From Bombilactobacillus folatiphilus (GTDB lineage: Bacteria; Bacillota; Bacilli; Lactobacillales; Lactobacillaceae): a DNA stretch of 64,000 nucleotides. Under the pieces are notes generated by a model. The model was not told where the DNA came from. It made no database searches and saw only the letters and a list, made by a program, of their open reading frames with translations. Shown here piece after piece: positions 1-9,610 of the stretch. How positions within the stretch are numbered: the first letter of the stretch is position 1; every line of letters begins with the position of its first letter. A program made the position numbers and the translations under genes. The stretch spans positions 930,001 to 994,000 of the forward strand of contig NZ_CP093366.1 of assembly GCF_023380265.1 (NCBI RefSeq), read 5' to 3'.

Positions 1-187
1 GACGCCTAGATGGTTCAACGTATGCTGCATTCCAAGGTTCCGGACCAATCGCCCGCAAAAAAGTATACGGACTCATCGTCCCTGCACCTTTTTCCGTGTC
101 ATAAGACTCCATCAACATGCAACCCTTGGCACTCCAAAATTGTTGCAATGTTAAAATCATTGCTTGCACATTTAATTTTTTTGTCAA
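1..187 (-). CDS. glyQ: Glycyl-tRNA synthetase alpha subunit, 5' part only
   Basis: Read on the minus strand, the first 62 codons give a typical class II GlyRS alpha N-terminus, with stretches [27 protein letters not shown] and AAYVEPSRR. The alpha subunit carries the ATP and glycine site of the alpha2beta2 enzyme that charges tRNA-Gly, so a glyS gene should follow outside the window. I start it at the TTG at 187-185, because GAGG lies eight bases upstream and the resulting TKKLNVQ start matches the family. An internal ATG at 160 would remove conserved residues. The gene runs off the left edge and is preceded by a T-box leader. Confidence 0.93.
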   Translation of the reverse strand, partial: MTKKLNVQAMILTLQQFWSAKGCMLMESYDTEKGAGTMSPYTFLRAIGPEPWNAAYVEPSRR

Positions 188-214
188 TTACTTAACCTCA
201 TTCCATAAAAAAAG

Positions 215-364
215 CCCTATGCAATCTAAATAAATTGCATAGGGACGACTTAAATCGCGGTTCCACCCTACTTCAGGCTGTTAACCTGCTCTTAATTATC
301 AATCTTGTAATTCACCATTAACTTGCACGCTCACACTATCCGCACTCGCTGAATCATCACTTTC
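215..364 (-). promoter_or_regulatory. T-box leader of glyQ
   Basis: The 14-base T-box core AGGGTGGAACCGCG lies on the minus strand at 269-256. It is followed by a rho-independent terminator with stem arms at 244-234 and 225-215 and a run of T. Uncharged tRNA should favour the antiterminator and let transcription reach glyQ. The leader is short, as known glyQS T-boxes are. I did not resolve the specifier codon; glycine is inferred from the downstream gene. Confidence 0.9.
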
Positions 365-392
365 ATTTTAGCATTTTAGACACCACTGTCAA
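365..392 (-). promoter_or_regulatory. Promoter of the glyQ T-box transcript
   Basis: Minus strand: TTGACA at 392-387, a 16-base spacer, then TAAAAT at 370-365 preceded by TGC. It sits just beyond the stop of the nitroreductase gene. Confidence 0.7.
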
Positions 393-399
393 CTCAACC

Positions 400-1134
400 T
401 TATAGTACAAAGCCTTGTTTTTTAATAAATTGACTAACTTCTGGACGTCTAATTTCTTTGAAAAAAGCTAAATTCTTCTGTGACCAATTTGTCTGTTGAT
501 TATTCTGAGTCCGATTTTGATAGTAATCCCCAGTTATTTGATCATAAGCTGACAAATCAGTAAATTGTTGTCGTGGATAAACATCAATTGCAACTTGATT
601 AGCTTGAGGTAGTCGCGGTTTAACTTCATTTTGACTCAAAGGCTCCCCAATGGTTAATCCAAATAATGGTACTGTCAATTCTGGCAATGTTAATAATTGC
701 TTAACTTGGAATAAATCATTACGAAGACCGCCAATATAACAAATCCCGAGCCCCATTTGTTCGGCGGCTATCACCATATTTTGAGCACTAATCGTCGTAT
801 CTACCACACTAACTAACAACGACTCTAAATTTCTCAAACTGGCAATATCTTGATGATGCTGTTCTAACAAAATCTTTTGCCGATATAAATCAGCAATAAA
901 AACATAAAAAACACCACTATGCAACACATATGGCTCACAATGAGCAAGTTGTCCCAGCTTAGAGCGCACCGCTTTATCATTAATTTCTAAAACAGTCCAC
1001 GCCTGCACAAAATTCGATGAGGCACCACTCTGCGCTGCCGTCAACAATTCCTGTTTAATTTCCGTAGACAATGGTTGATCTTTGAACTGGCGTACCGAAG
1101 CATGATTAGCCATTCTAGCAACCAACTCATTCAT
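400..1134 (-). CDS. NAD(P)H-dependent nitroreductase/flavin oxidoreductase (NfrA-like)
   Basis: A 244-residue FMN-dependent nitroreductase-fold protein. The N-terminal segment MANHASVRQFKDQPL holds the SVR-F motif that binds the FMN phosphate. The stretch AAEQMGLGICYIGGLRN around residue 130-145 and LFGLTIGEP near 170 are typical of the NfrA/Frp group, which reduces flavins, quinones or nitro compounds with NADPH. The start is set at the ATG at 1134 because GAGGTG lies just upstream; an upstream GTG overlaps that Shine-Dalgarno sequence. The gene stands between recO and the glyQ promoter. The substrate cannot be read from sequence. Confidence 0.85.
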   Translation of the reverse strand: MNELVARMANHASVRQFKDQPLSTEIKQELLTAAQSGASSNFVQAWTVLEINDKAVRSKLGQLAHCEPYVLHSGVFYVFIADLYRQKILLEQHHQDIASLRNLESLLVSVVDTTISAQNMVIAAEQMGLGICYIGGLRNDLFQVKQLLTLPELTVPLFGLTIGEPLSQNEVKPRLPQANQVAIDVYPRQQFTDLSAYDQITGDYYQNRTQNNQQTNWSQKNLAFFKEIRRPEVSQFIKKQGFVL

Positions 1135-1157
1135 AACTTTCACCTCAAATTACAATT

Positions 1158-1919
1158 TTATAATTGCCATTGATACATCTGATCAATAAATTTTTTACTT
1201 TTAGGGTAAACGCCCACATTATCTTTATAAAGTAGATCCAACGTCTTCCGTAACTGTACTTTTACATTTTCTGACACACTAATTTTTCCCACACGCTGTA
1301 AATCTAAGCTTGCAAACAAACGTAAATACGCAACCGTCTTCGGAATCAAATGTAATCGGTGTTCATCATGTGACCAATGCTTCGAACACAAAAGTCCACC
1401 CAAACTCAAAGAATAATCAAAAATTCCCTGCGTTTCACCACCGATCACACAGCTTCGTAAATTAGGTGCAACCCCAAACGGCTTCAGCAATTGAACTTCC
1501 AGAACATTAGTAATAATTTCAGGATCTAATTGCTGATTAACAAGTCTTTGCGCTGTCAAAATTTGTGTAAACCAATGTTGCGAAACAAGTTGCTTATCAA
1601 AGGCACGCAAAAGCAAATCATTTTGATAAGTCACATAAGCATTAGCTTTTATATCTTGTATCAAATATTGGAATTGCTGTAACTTCAACGCCGCAGTCAA
1701 GTAAGAAAAACCATGTTCATTAATCACCCCTTGATAATTTCCATACGTGAAAGGCAAGCTCAAAGAACGATTTTTCGCATTCACTTTTTTGACACCGCGC
1801 ATCAAGAACGTTTTAATTCCAAATTTATCTGTCAATAGCCAAACTAATTGGTCATTCTCATGATAATCTTGCGTTCGTAAAACTAGTCCAGCAAAATTTT
1901 GATTGCGTTTTAAAACCAA
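1158..1919 (-). CDS. recO: DNA repair protein RecO
   Basis: A 253-residue RecO, which helps RecR load RecA onto SSB-coated single strands in recombinational repair. The N-terminal OB-fold is visible (FAGLVLRTQDYHENDQLVWL, then LLTDKFGIKTFLMRGVKK), followed by the helical C-terminal domain. The usual zinc-ligand cysteines are largely absent: only scattered cysteines remain near residues 157 and 179. It starts with TTG directly after the era stop codon, so translation is probably coupled. It is last of the phoH-ybeY-cdd-era-recO run. Confidence 0.93.
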   Translation of the reverse strand: MVLKRNQNFAGLVLRTQDYHENDQLVWLLTDKFGIKTFLMRGVKKVNAKNRSLSLPFTYGNYQGVINEHGFSYLTAALKLQQFQYLIQDIKANAYVTYQNDLLLRAFDKQLVSQHWFTQILTAQRLVNQQLDPEIITNVLEVQLLKPFGVAPNLRSCVIGGETQGIFDYSLSLGGLLCSKHWSHDEHRLHLIPKTVAYLRLFASLDLQRVGKISVSENVKVQLRKTLDLLYKDNVGVYPKSKKFIDQMYQWQL

Positions 1920-2825
1920 CTATTTCAAATCCTTTAAGGCATAGCCAGCGCGTGCTAAAAATAATGGATCCTCGCGCCAATTTTTTTGGACCTTCACCCA
2001 TAATTTCAGATTAATTTTCTCACCTAATAAATCTTCTAATTTTTTTCGTGAACGAATTCCAATTTGTTTCAACATTGAACCCTTGGTACCAATCAAAATT
2101 TTCTTTTGACTATCACGTTCCGTATAAATCGTGACCTCAATCTGAAGTTTATTATTAAGCCGTTGATTCATTTGGTCCACAAGCACCGCCACAGAATGCG
2201 GAACTTCTTGACGCGTCAACTCAAGAATCTTTTCACGAATAATTTCAGCCACCACAAAATATTCAGGATGATCACTTAATTGATCTTCTGGATAATACTG
2301 CGGTCCTTCCGGTAAATTTTGCCCAATCGCTGCCAGCAATTCAGGTACATTATTACCCTGTGTTGCCGAAATGGGAAAAATTTCCGTAAATTTCAATAAA
2401 TTATTATATTGGTCAATCAACGGCAACAGTTTGTCAGGATTAATCAAATCAATTTTATTAATTACCAAGAAAACAGGTACATTTAACGCACTCAACTTAT
2501 CCAAAAGCTTATGTGCAGTATCATCAAGCGCTGCTTGAGCGCTAACCATCATTAAAACTAAATCCACTTCTTTTAAAGCGGAATAAGCGGCCTGATCCAT
2601 ATACTGATCCAAACTATTTTTCGGTTGATGCACTCCTGGTGTATCCAAAAAAATAATCTGCTGCTGACTATCAGTATAAATCCCCTGAATCTTATTTCGC
2701 GTAGTCTGCGCTTTTGGCGAAATAATAGAAATTTCCTGCCCCAAAATTCGATTCATAAAAGTCGATTTTCCGACATTCGGAGCCCCGATAATCGCCACAA
2801 AACCTGAACGAAAACTATTTGTCAT
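1920..2825 (-). CDS. era: GTPase Era
   Basis: A 301-residue essential GTPase that binds the 3' end of 16S rRNA and acts in 30S assembly. The G1 motif GAPNVGKST lies at about residues 14-22, G3 DTPGVH near 61 and G4 NKID near 124. A C-terminal KH domain follows ([14 protein letters not shown], about 240-255). Length is normal for the family. Its first codons overlap the end of cdd by 11 bases. The cdd-era-recO order is common in Firmicutes. Confidence 0.97.
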   Translation of the reverse strand: MTNSFRSGFVAIIGAPNVGKSTFMNRILGQEISIISPKAQTTRNKIQGIYTDSQQQIIFLDTPGVHQPKNSLDQYMDQAAYSALKEVDLVLMMVSAQAALDDTAHKLLDKLSALNVPVFLVINKIDLINPDKLLPLIDQYNNLLKFTEIFPISATQGNNVPELLAAIGQNLPEGPQYYPEDQLSDHPEYFVVAEIIREKILELTRQEVPHSVAVLVDQMNQRLNNKLQIEVTIYTERDSQKKILIGTKGSMLKQIGIRSRKKLEDLLGEKINLKLWVKVQKNWREDPLFLARAGYALKDLK

Positions 2826-3219
2826 CTGCTAAATCTCCTGTCGAAAAAGCTCCTGGCAACAATTGCGCCACGCTGACTTGCTGCTGAGCACCCGCTTGAT
2901 TAGTTAAAATCACAGGCATTTGTGGATCGCAAAATTCACTAATCACCTGCCGACAAGCACCACACGGCGCAATCGGGCCACCGGTTTGGCCGGTAATTAA
3001 CAACGCTTGAAAATCTTGACAACCATTTGCAACTGCTTGAAAAATAGCAGTTCGTTCAGCACAATTAGTCAATCCATATGAAGCATTTTCGATATTACAA
3101 CCACCAAAAATTTGACCATCGGTCGTCAACAAAGCAGCACCGACATGAAAATGTGAATAAGGAGCATAAGCTTGATCTAACATTTTTGTCGCTACATTCA
3201 TTAATTTATCTATTTTCAT
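2815..3219 (-). CDS. cdd: Cytidine deaminase
   Basis: A 134-residue tetrameric-type cytidine deaminase that converts (deoxy)cytidine to (deoxy)uridine in pyrimidine salvage. The zinc site is complete: CAE (in NCAERTAIF, about residues 53-55) supplies the first ligand and the catalytic glutamate, and PCGACRQV near 86 supplies two more cysteines. [12 protein letters not shown] binds the ribose. AAAGGAG lies upstream of the ATG. It is embedded between ybeY and era. Confidence 0.96.
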   Translation of the reverse strand: MKIDKLMNVATKMLDQAYAPYSHFHVGAALLTTDGQIFGGCNIENASYGLTNCAERTAIFQAVANGCQDFQALLITGQTGGPIAPCGACRQVISEFCDPQMPVILTNQAGAQQQVSVAQLLPGAFSTGDLADDK

Positions 3220-3239
3220 TTTGCCAAGCTCCTTTTTAT

Positions 3240-3716
3240 TTAACGCTTCAAACCAAAATCAGCTAAAATTTCACGTTGTAATCCAAACATTTGCTCAGCC
3301 TCATCATCTTGAATATGATCCAGTCCAGATAAATGTAATAAACCGTGCACAACAGTATAACCAAATTCACGATCAAAAGAATGACCATACTCTTGAGCCT
3401 GTTTTTGAACCACAGCTGGACAAATAAATAAATCACCAATATTGCGAGGAATACCAAATTCTTCAGCTAATGCTTGTGAACTAATTCCGTCATCATCACC
3501 ATCTTCAATGGCAAAACTGATCACATCAGTCGGTCGATCAACATTGCGATATTCTAAATTAATTTGATGTATTACTTCAGATGTACAAAAGGTCATCGAA
3601 GCTTCTGTTTGTTGAGGCAACGCAATTTTTTGAGCACCATATTCAAATAAATCTCGCGCCAATTTGAGGTGTTCAGCATCAACTAATTGATGCGCATCAT
3701 AAATCTCTAAATTCAT
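3240..3716 (-). CDS. ybeY: Endoribonuclease YbeY (16S rRNA maturation)
   Basis: A 158-residue metal-dependent RNase of the UPF0054 family, involved in 16S rRNA 3'-end maturation and ribosome quality control. The metal site HGLLHLSGLDH (H-x3-H-x5-H) lies near residue 123-133. The upstream family motif NRNVDRPTDVISF appears here as YRNVDRPTDVISFA. It overlaps the end of the phoH-like gene by four bases, the usual phoH-ybeY pairing in Firmicutes. Confidence 0.96.
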   Translation of the reverse strand: MNLEIYDAHQLVDAEHLKLARDLFEYGAQKIALPQQTEASMTFCTSEVIHQINLEYRNVDRPTDVISFAIEDGDDDGISSQALAEEFGIPRNIGDLFICPAVVQKQAQEYGHSFDREFGYTVVHGLLHLSGLDHIQDDEAEQMFGLQREILADFGLKR

Positions 3717-4678
3717 TCTTTACTCCTGTTTACTTGGTCATAAGCACGAATAATTTCGGCTACAACGGGATTTCGTACCACATCATCAGCAACAAAATCG
3801 ACGAAACCAATATGTGGCAAATCTCTGAGAATTTCTTGCACTTGTAATAAACCACTATGAGAATGCCGCGGCAAATCAATCTGGGTCGGATCACCATTCA
3901 CAACCATCTTGGAACCAAAACCTAAACGTGTTAAAAACATTTTCATTTGTTCGTGGGTCGTATTTTGGGCTTCATCAAGGAGACAAAAAGCCTGATCCAA
4001 AGTTCGACCACGCATATAAGCTAAAGGTGCTACTTCAATGACCTCGCGCTCCAATAACCGATTGGTTTGATCCGATCCTAAAACTGAATATAAAGCATCA
4101 TAAATTGGTCGTAAATAAGGATCAACTTTTTCCTTTAAATCTCCTGGCAAAAACCCTAAATTTTCGCCTGCTTCCACAGCTGGTCTGGTCAAAATTAATT
4201 TTTGCACACGCCCTTTTTTCAAGGCTGCCACTGCCATGACTACAGCTAAATAAGTTTTCCCCGTACCAGCCGGTCCAATGCCAAATGTAATATCATTTTT
4301 CTTAATTGTTTGAATATACTGACGCTGCCCCAAATTACGTACACGAATGGGCTTGCCCTTGGCATCACGAATCAAAATTTCATTGTATAAATCTTCAAAA
4401 TATTCTAAAGTACCTGCTTGAGCCATTTGGGCTGCACTGACAAAATCCGCTTGACCAATCTGAATCCCAGAATGCTGTAAATGATTCAAAATTTTTAAAA
4501 TTTGAAAAACTAGATTAACATTCTGAGGATCACCAGCTAAATCTACACGATTACCAAACGGATGAATTTTAATAGGAAATTTTTCTGCCAAAAGCAGCAA
4601 ATTGCTATCATTACTACCAAATATTACAGCATCATCATTATTCATTAACTGAAACGATTTTGTTATCTCATCTGTCAA
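3713..4678 (-). CDS. phoH: PhoH-like ATPase
   Basis: A 321-residue PhoH family protein with Walker A GPAGTGKT near residue 135 and Walker B CLLDEAQN near 233. The N-terminal segment with PFGNRVDLAGDP is the KH-like part of the YbeY-linked PhoH branch. The family is thought to be an RNA-acting ATPase, though the exact role is unsettled. I accept the TTG start at 4678 because AGGAG lies about nine bases upstream. It heads the leftward phoH-ybeY-cdd-era-recO group. Confidence 0.92.
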   Translation of the reverse strand: MTDEITKSFQLMNNDDAVIFGSNDSNLLLLAEKFPIKIHPFGNRVDLAGDPQNVNLVFQILKILNHLQHSGIQIGQADFVSAAQMAQAGTLEYFEDLYNEILIRDAKGKPIRVRNLGQRQYIQTIKKNDITFGIGPAGTGKTYLAVVMAVAALKKGRVQKLILTRPAVEAGENLGFLPGDLKEKVDPYLRPIYDALYSVLGSDQTNRLLEREVIEVAPLAYMRGRTLDQAFCLLDEAQNTTHEQMKMFLTRLGFGSKMVVNGDPTQIDLPRHSHSGLLQVQEILRDLPHIGFVDFVADDVVRNPVVAEIIRAYDQVNRSKE

Positions 4679-4740
4679 AAACGTCTGCTCCTGTCAATTG
4701 GATTTTATAATCATTTTACAGCAAATTGAAGTTAAATAAA

Positions 4741-4767
4741 AAGGCTAAAGTAAATTAACTTTAACCT
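4741..4767 (-). terminator. Rho-independent terminator after yqeY
   Basis: On the minus strand, GGTTAAAGT pairs with ACTTTAGCC across a six-base loop, and TTTTTATTT follows. It separates yqeY from phoH. Confidence 0.75.
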
Positions 4768-4773
4768 TTATAT

Positions 4774-5217
4774 TTAACTCAATACTTCTTTGACAATTTG
4801 ATTAACTACTGAGCCATCAGCTTGACTTTTTGTCTTAGCCATTACGGCCTTCATTAATTTACCAAAATCAGCTTTTGATTCTGCACCAATATCAGTAGCA
4901 GTTTGTTGAACAAGTTGACGAATTGCAGATTCGGATAGCTGTTGCGGCATATACTTATCCAAAACAGCCATCTGCTCTTTAGTTTGTGCAACTAAATCAT
5001 CACGATGACCATTCTGAAATTCTACCAAAGAATCTTTTTGTTGCTTCATTTGCGAAACAACAACTTGCTGTTCTTCAGTAGTAGTCAAATCATGACCAAC
5101 TTCGATTTTTTTGTTCATCAAAGCAGACTTAAGCATTCTGATAACTGACAAACCGACTTTGTCATGACCTTTCATGGCAACTTTCATGTCAGTCATTAAT
5201 TGATCAGTGAGGGACAT
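4774..5217 (-). CDS. yqeY: GatB/YqeY domain protein
   Basis: A 147-residue YqeY family protein, the stand-alone helical domain also found at the end of GatB. Segments MSLTDQLMTDMKVAMK, VIRMLKSALMNKKIE and VLDKYMPQQLSESA are typical. It probably binds tRNA, but its cellular role is not established. The start is the ATG at 5217, where GGAG sits ten bases upstream and the product has the family length; an earlier GTG overlaps the Shine-Dalgarno sequence. It follows rpsU, as in many Firmicutes. Confidence 0.9.
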   Translation of the reverse strand: MSLTDQLMTDMKVAMKGHDKVGLSVIRMLKSALMNKKIEVGHDLTTTEEQQVVVSQMKQQKDSLVEFQNGHRDDLVAQTKEQMAVLDKYMPQQLSESAIRQLVQQTATDIGAESKADFGKLMKAVMAKTKSQADGSVVNQIVKEVLS

Positions 5218-5237
5218 TACTATCACACTCCGAATTA

Positions 5238-5426
5238 TTAACGTCTTCTTCTCTTCTTATTACGCTTACGTGCAGCTTCAGATTTTAACTTGCGTTTAAC
5301 GCTAGGTTTTTCATAAAACTCACGCTTACGGTATTCTTGAAGAGTACCACTCTTAGAAACAGAACGTTTAAACCGACGAAGAGCATCATCAAGAGACTCG
5401 TTCTCACGAACAACTGTCTTAGCCAT
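5238..5426 (-). CDS. rpsU: 30S ribosomal protein bS21
   Basis: A 62-residue, very basic small-subunit protein involved in mRNA start selection. It begins [20 protein letters not shown] and ends with an arginine/lysine tail (KRNKKRRRR). The start is the ATG at 5426, since AGGAGGGATATC lies directly upstream. An open frame reaching further upstream is untranslated leader. Confidence 0.97.
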   Translation of the reverse strand: MAKTVVRENESLDDALRRFKRSVSKSGTLQEYRKREFYEKPSVKRKLKSEAARKRNKKRRRR

Positions 5427-5481
5427 ATGATATCCCTCCTTCCGTTCGTTACGTAACTGTTCGTTAAAACAGTTCTTATTT

Positions 5482-5509
5482 AGTATACCAAACAATATCA
5501 GAAGTTGAA
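5482..5509 (-). promoter_or_regulatory. Probable rpsU promoter
   Basis: Minus strand TTCAAC at 5509-5504, 16 bases, then TATACT at 5487-5482, about 55 bases before the rpsU start. Confidence 0.55.
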
Positions 5510-5587
5510 ACCATAATTTCTGAAGTTAGACTAGCTTTTTTTGAGAAAAAATGATAATTTTAAAAAAAAACAGCAGGTAACCGACTT

Positions 5588-6403
5588 ATGAAACAAATTG
5601 TTTATACCATTTCCGACTCTTCTGGTGAAACGGCAACTAATTTTGCCCGTTCCATGATGGCACAATTTAATGAAATTGACACAACACAAAAGCGCTATTC
5701 TTTCATTAAAGACATTGATCAATTAACACGTATCTTGCAGCATGCTCAGCAAGATCAAGCCTTGGTTTTTTATACGCTCAGTAACCCGGAATTTGACCAA
5801 ATCGTTAAAAATTTTGATCATGACAAACATATGCTTTGCTTTGACATTTTAAGTCCTTACTTAACGATGATCGAAGCTTTTACTGGTCAAAAAGCTTCCC
5901 ACGAAATTGGCGCTGCCCGTAAACTCAGTACCCAATATTTCAAGCGGATCGAAGCCATTGATTTTGCTGCCGAAAATGATGACGGCAAAAATCCACATAG
6001 CATGGTCGAAGCTGATGTTGTTTTATTAGGGATTTCTCGAACTTCGAAAACACCCCTAACTTTTTACCTAGCCAATCAAGAAATTAAAGTTATGAATTTG
6101 CCCTTAGTTCCTAGTGTTCAATTACCTGATGAACTCTGGGAAATTGATCCACAAAAAATTGTTGGTTTGACTAACGATGAGGAAGTTTTACGCAAAATCC
6201 GAGAAGAACGGATGCTGTCGTATGGTCTAAAAGCTCAAACAAACTATTCTAGTACTGAAAAAATTCAACAAGAATTACAATATGCCCAAAATTTATACGA
6301 TCAATTAGGTTGTTTGGTTATCAATGTCGCCAATAAATCAATTGAAGAAGTTGCAGCGATCATTGAAGAAAAATTACAGCTGAACACTTTTTCCGCCAAT
6401 TAG
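5588..6403 (+). CDS. PEP synthase/pyruvate phosphate dikinase regulatory protein (DUF299)
   Basis: A 271-residue bifunctional kinase/pyrophosphorylase of the DUF299 (YqfL/PpsR) family. These proteins switch pyruvate phosphate dikinase or PEP synthase off by ADP-dependent threonine phosphorylation and on again by phosphate-dependent removal. The P-loop-like GISRTSKTP lies near residue 147-155, and the N-terminal VYTISDSSGETA is characteristic. It is one of the few plus-strand genes here, divergent from rpsU. No dikinase gene is in the window, so the target is inferred. Confidence 0.9.
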   Translation: MKQIVYTISDSSGETATNFARSMMAQFNEIDTTQKRYSFIKDIDQLTRILQHAQQDQALVFYTLSNPEFDQIVKNFDHDKHMLCFDILSPYLTMIEAFTGQKASHEIGAARKLSTQYFKRIEAIDFAAENDDGKNPHSMVEADVVLLGISRTSKTPLTFYLANQEIKVMNLPLVPSVQLPDELWEIDPQKIVGLTNDEEVLRKIREERMLSYGLKAQTNYSSTEKIQQELQYAQNLYDQLGCLVINVANKSIEEVAAIIEEKLQLNTFSAN

Positions 6404-6405
6404 TA

Positions 6406-7284
6406 TTAATAAATATGCTCTTGATAAAAACGCCCCATAATCATTTTAGCTTCGGTAATGCTTACGAAAGCATAAGGATCAGATTCATGCATTGCCTGAC
6501 GAAAAGTGGGCAGTTCATATTGCGAAATTACCGTAAACAACATTGTCTTTTGTGCGTGTTGATACGCACCTTCAACATCATTAACAATCGTGATTCCCCG
6601 TCGCATTTCATCTTGAATTTGTTTAATCACTGTTTGGGCATGCGAGGTTACAATAATTACCTGCAATTTCTGGTCCCGGGTATATAAAGCATCGATCACC
6701 CGACTATTAATAAAAATACTCAAAATAGTATACAAAGCATGGATCCAACCAAACAAAAAACCAGAACCAATGACAACAATCAAATTAAAAGTCAAATTAA
6801 TGGTCCCTACACTTTCGCCGACCTTTTTACGCAAAACAATGCCAATAATATCTAAGCCACCTGTAGATAATTCATTTTTCAAGGACAAACCTGTACCAAA
6901 ACCGTTAAAGACACCACCAAAAATAGCACAAATAATTGGATCAAATTGAACCTTAACTGGATGCAAAGAACGCATTAAAATTGTTGATAAAACAACAGCT
7001 ACAATCGTAAAAATCGTAAAATTGTGACCGATTTTTTTCCACGAAAGAATGAGCAATGGAATATTAAAGAGCGCATATAAAAATGCAACCGGAATTCCGA
7101 TGCCGAAAAAGCGTCCACAAACAGTTGAAATTAATTGAGCAAAACCAGTAATCCCCGAGCCGTAAATATGACCCGGAGTCCAAAAAATATTAACCGCAAT
7201 AGAAACACAAATGGCGTAAATTAACGCAATAGATAACTTGGTAAGCGTGCGGTAGCGATGCAAAACTTCTTCTAAATCTTTCAT
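6406..7284 (-). CDS. YitT family membrane protein
   Basis: A 292-residue protein with about five to six hydrophobic segments in the first 200 residues (YitT_membrane region, including GGVFNGFGTGLSLKNELSTGG). A cytoplasmic C-terminal DUF2179 domain starts near 205 (LQVIIVTSHAQTVIKQIQDEM). The family is widespread in Firmicutes and its transport role is not known. It is convergent with the preceding DUF299 gene, two bases apart. Confidence 0.87.
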   Translation of the reverse strand: MKDLEEVLHRYRTLTKLSIALIYAICVSIAVNIFWTPGHIYGSGITGFAQLISTVCGRFFGIGIPVAFLYALFNIPLLILSWKKIGHNFTIFTIVAVVLSTILMRSLHPVKVQFDPIICAIFGGVFNGFGTGLSLKNELSTGGLDIIGIVLRKKVGESVGTINLTFNLIVVIGSGFLFGWIHALYTILSIFINSRVIDALYTRDQKLQVIIVTSHAQTVIKQIQDEMRRGITIVNDVEGAYQHAQKTMLFTVISQYELPTFRQAMHESDPYAFVSITEAKMIMGRFYQEHIY

Positions 7285-7360
7285 AATTGATGTGTAGTCC
7301 TAGCCCTTTATTAAATATCTTGCATTGACTACTTTAACACATTACTAAGTTAATAAAAGA

Positions 7361-7792
7361 CTAATTTTTAGCCGTCTCCACCTGGTCGACATATTGACCG
7401 TAACCTTCTGCCTTCATTTTTGCCAACGGAATAAATTTTAAAGCCGCAGAATTAATGCAATAACGTAGGCCACCTGCTGCTCTCGGTCCATCCGTAAACA
7501 CATGTCCCAAATGTGAATCCGCTTTCTTACTACGAACTTCCGTCCGATCCATCTGATGGCTTTGATCATGCTTTTGCTTTAACGGTCGAATCGGTTTCGT
7601 AAATGCTGGCCAACCACAACCTGATTGATATTTATTAGCCGAAGAAAAAAGCGGCTCTCCACTTACAACATCCACATAAATTCCTGGTTCAAAAAAATTA
7701 TCGTATTGATTATCAAATGGTCGCTCTGTTCCATTTTCTTGTGTCACATGATACTGTAATGGATCTAATTTTTGCTTTTGTTCTTCATACAT
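7361..7792 (-). CDS. msrB: Peptide-methionine (R)-S-oxide reductase
   Basis: A 143-residue MsrB that reduces methionine-R-sulfoxide in oxidised proteins. The SelR signature is present: [14 protein letters not shown] near residue 55, [11 protein letters not shown] near 95, and the catalytic cysteine in [11 protein letters not shown] near 113. The zinc-binding CxxC pairs of other MsrBs are missing, as in many lactobacilli. Its ribosome binding site forms the 3' arm of a hairpin (7799-7834), so expression may depend on RNA structure. Confidence 0.94.
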   Translation of the reverse strand: MYEEQKQKLDPLQYHVTQENGTERPFDNQYDNFFEPGIYVDVVSGEPLFSSANKYQSGCGWPAFTKPIRPLKQKHDQSHQMDRTEVRSKKADSHLGHVFTDGPRAAGGLRYCINSAALKFIPLAKMKAEGYGQYVDQVETAKN

Positions 7793-7798
7793 AAAAAA

Positions 7799-7834
7799 AC
7801 ACCTCCAATGAAATTGTAACTTTTTTGGAGGTGT
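7799..7834 (-). terminator. Terminator-like hairpin overlapping the msrB ribosome binding site
   Basis: Minus strand: ACACCTCCA (7834-7826) pairs perfectly with TGGAGGTGT (7807-7799), followed by six to seven T and the msrB ATG. It can act as the aspS terminator. The 3' arm is also the msrB Shine-Dalgarno sequence. Confidence 0.75.
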
Positions 7835-7849
7835 CTTTCAGTTAAAAGG

Positions 7850-9610
7850 CTATTTTTTTATTTCTAAATCCAATTCATCTAATTGCTTTTGAGCAACTCT
7901 GGCCGGAGCTTTCATCATGGGTTCCGAAGCTTTAGAATTTTTTGGAAAAGCAATAACATCACGAATATTATTACGGTGAGCCAACAACATCGCAAAGCGA
8001 TCCAAACCGATTGCCAAGCCACCATGTGGTGGAAAACCATAATCCAAGGCATCTAATAAGAAACCGAACTGTTCTTGTGCCCGCTGCGGTGTAAAATCAA
8101 GGGCTTTGAACATTTTTTCTTGAATTTCTCGTTCGTGAATCCGAATTGAACCACCGCCTAATTCATAACCATTGAGTACAATATCATAACTTTGTGCATG
8201 GGCCTGATGCGGATTAGTTTCTAATAAGGCAATATCCTCTTCATTAGGCATCGTGAACGGATGATGTGCAGCAATCCAGCGACCCAAACCTTCATCATAT
8301 TCAAATAGTGGCCAATCAACGACCCACAAAAAATTATATTGATCATCATCGTACAATTGTAATTCTTTGGCAAAATGTTTCCGCAAATAACCGAGCGCAT
8401 CCGCACAAACTTTACGCGAATCAGCCACAAACAACACCAAATCATTATCGGCTAAATCTAATCGTTCTTGTAATTGTTCTGCTTGGTCTTGCACAAATTT
8501 AGCCACCGGGCCCGTTAAATCTGCTCCTGAAACTTTTAACCAAGCCAAGCCCTTTGCACCAAACCGTTTAATATAATCTTGTTGTTCTTCAATTTTTTTA
8601 CGAGAATACTGATCAGCTGCATTTTTTAAGACAATTGCTTTGACTTGACCACCGTTAGCCAGTGCATTTTGGAAAACTTTGAAAGTAGAATCCGCAAATA
8701 CCGGACTTAAATCTTGTAATTCCATACCAAAACGGGTGTCTGGTTTATCCGAACCAAAACGATCCATCGCTTCATTCCAAGTTAAACGTGGAAATGGCAG
8801 TTGCACATCAACGCCCTTTACATCATGCATAACTTTGGCAATAAGACCTTCAGTAATATCTTGAATTTGTTGAGCGTCCAAAAAACTGGTTTCTAAATCA
8901 ATTTGCGTAAATTCAGGTTGACGATCTCCCCGCAAATCTTCATCACGAAAACAACGTGCAATTTGATAATAACGATCAAAACCTGCACCCATTAATAACT
9001 GTTTAAAAATTTGAGGGGACTGCGGCAAAGCATAAAAACTCCCCGGGTAAACTCTAGAAGGCACTAAATAATCCCGTGCACCTTCAGGAGTGGATTTAGC
9101 CAAATCTGGCGTCTCAATATTGATAAAATCAGTTTGATCCAGATAACTATTGACGGCGATCACAATTTTTGACCTAATGCGCAATGCTTGTTGCATTTCT
9201 GGCCGTCTTAAATCTAGATAACGATACTTTAATTTTGTTTCTTCACTAACTTCTACGTCATTTTCAATATTGAAAGGTACCGTTTTAGCACGATTTAAAA
9301 TCTGCAATTGTTGGACGGCAACCTCAATCTCACCAGTTTGCATTTTGTGATTCACTGCCTCAGGATCGCGAGCTACTACTTTACCTTGTACACTAATGAC
9401 GTATTCAGAATGTAATTCTTCTGCTTGTCGTAAAGCTTCTTCAGTACTGTTGTCTTGACTAAAAACTAATTGGACAATCCCCTCGCGATCGCGCAAATCA
9501 ACAAAGATCAAATTACCTAAATTACGCTTTTTTTGAACCCAACCAGCCAAAGTAACTTCCTGACCTAAATACTGGCCATCAATCAAACCACAATAATTTG
9601 TTCTATTCAT
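7850..9610 (-). CDS. aspS: Aspartyl-tRNA synthetase
   Basis: A 586-residue bacterial-type AspRS. It has the N-terminal OB anticodon-binding domain ([26 protein letters not shown]), class II motif 2 [18 protein letters not shown] near 220, the GAD insertion domain, and motif 3 [12 protein letters not shown] near 530. It directly abuts hisS (stop and start codons adjacent), forming the usual hisS-aspS operon of Firmicutes under one T-box. Confidence 0.98.
   Translation of the reverse strand: MNRTNYCGLIDGQYLGQEVTLAGWVQKKRNLGNLIFVDLRDREGIVQLVFSQDNSTEEALRQAEELHSEYVISVQGKVVARDPEAVNHKMQTGEIEVAVQQLQILNRAKTVPFNIENDVEVSEETKLKYRYLDLRRPEMQQALRIRSKIVIAVNSYLDQTDFINIETPDLAKSTPEGARDYLVPSRVYPGSFYALPQSPQIFKQLLMGAGFDRYYQIARCFRDEDLRGDRQPEFTQIDLETSFLDAQQIQDITEGLIAKVMHDVKGVDVQLPFPRLTWNEAMDRFGSDKPDTRFGMELQDLSPVFADSTFKVFQNALANGGQVKAIVLKNAADQYSRKKIEEQQDYIKRFGAKGLAWLKVSGADLTGPVAKFVQDQAEQLQERLDLADNDLVLFVADSRKVCADALGYLRKHFAKELQLYDDDQYNFLWVVDWPLFEYDEGLGRWIAAHHPFTMPNEEDIALLETNPHQAHAQSYDIVLNGYELGGGSIRIHEREIQEKMFKALDFTPQRAQEQFGFLLDALDYGFPPHGGLAIGLDRFAMLLAHRNNIRDVIAFPKNSKASEPMMKAPARVAQKQLDELDLEIKK

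Noticed and set aside
10..195. Open plus-strand frame of 61 codons at the left edge
   Set aside because: The opposite strand encodes a clear GlyRS alpha N-terminus with T-box and ribosome binding site; the plus frame is its shadow.
3263..3457. Hydrophobic minus-strand frame within ybeY
   Set aside because: It lies entirely inside the conserved ybeY gene in another frame and includes its metal-binding codons.
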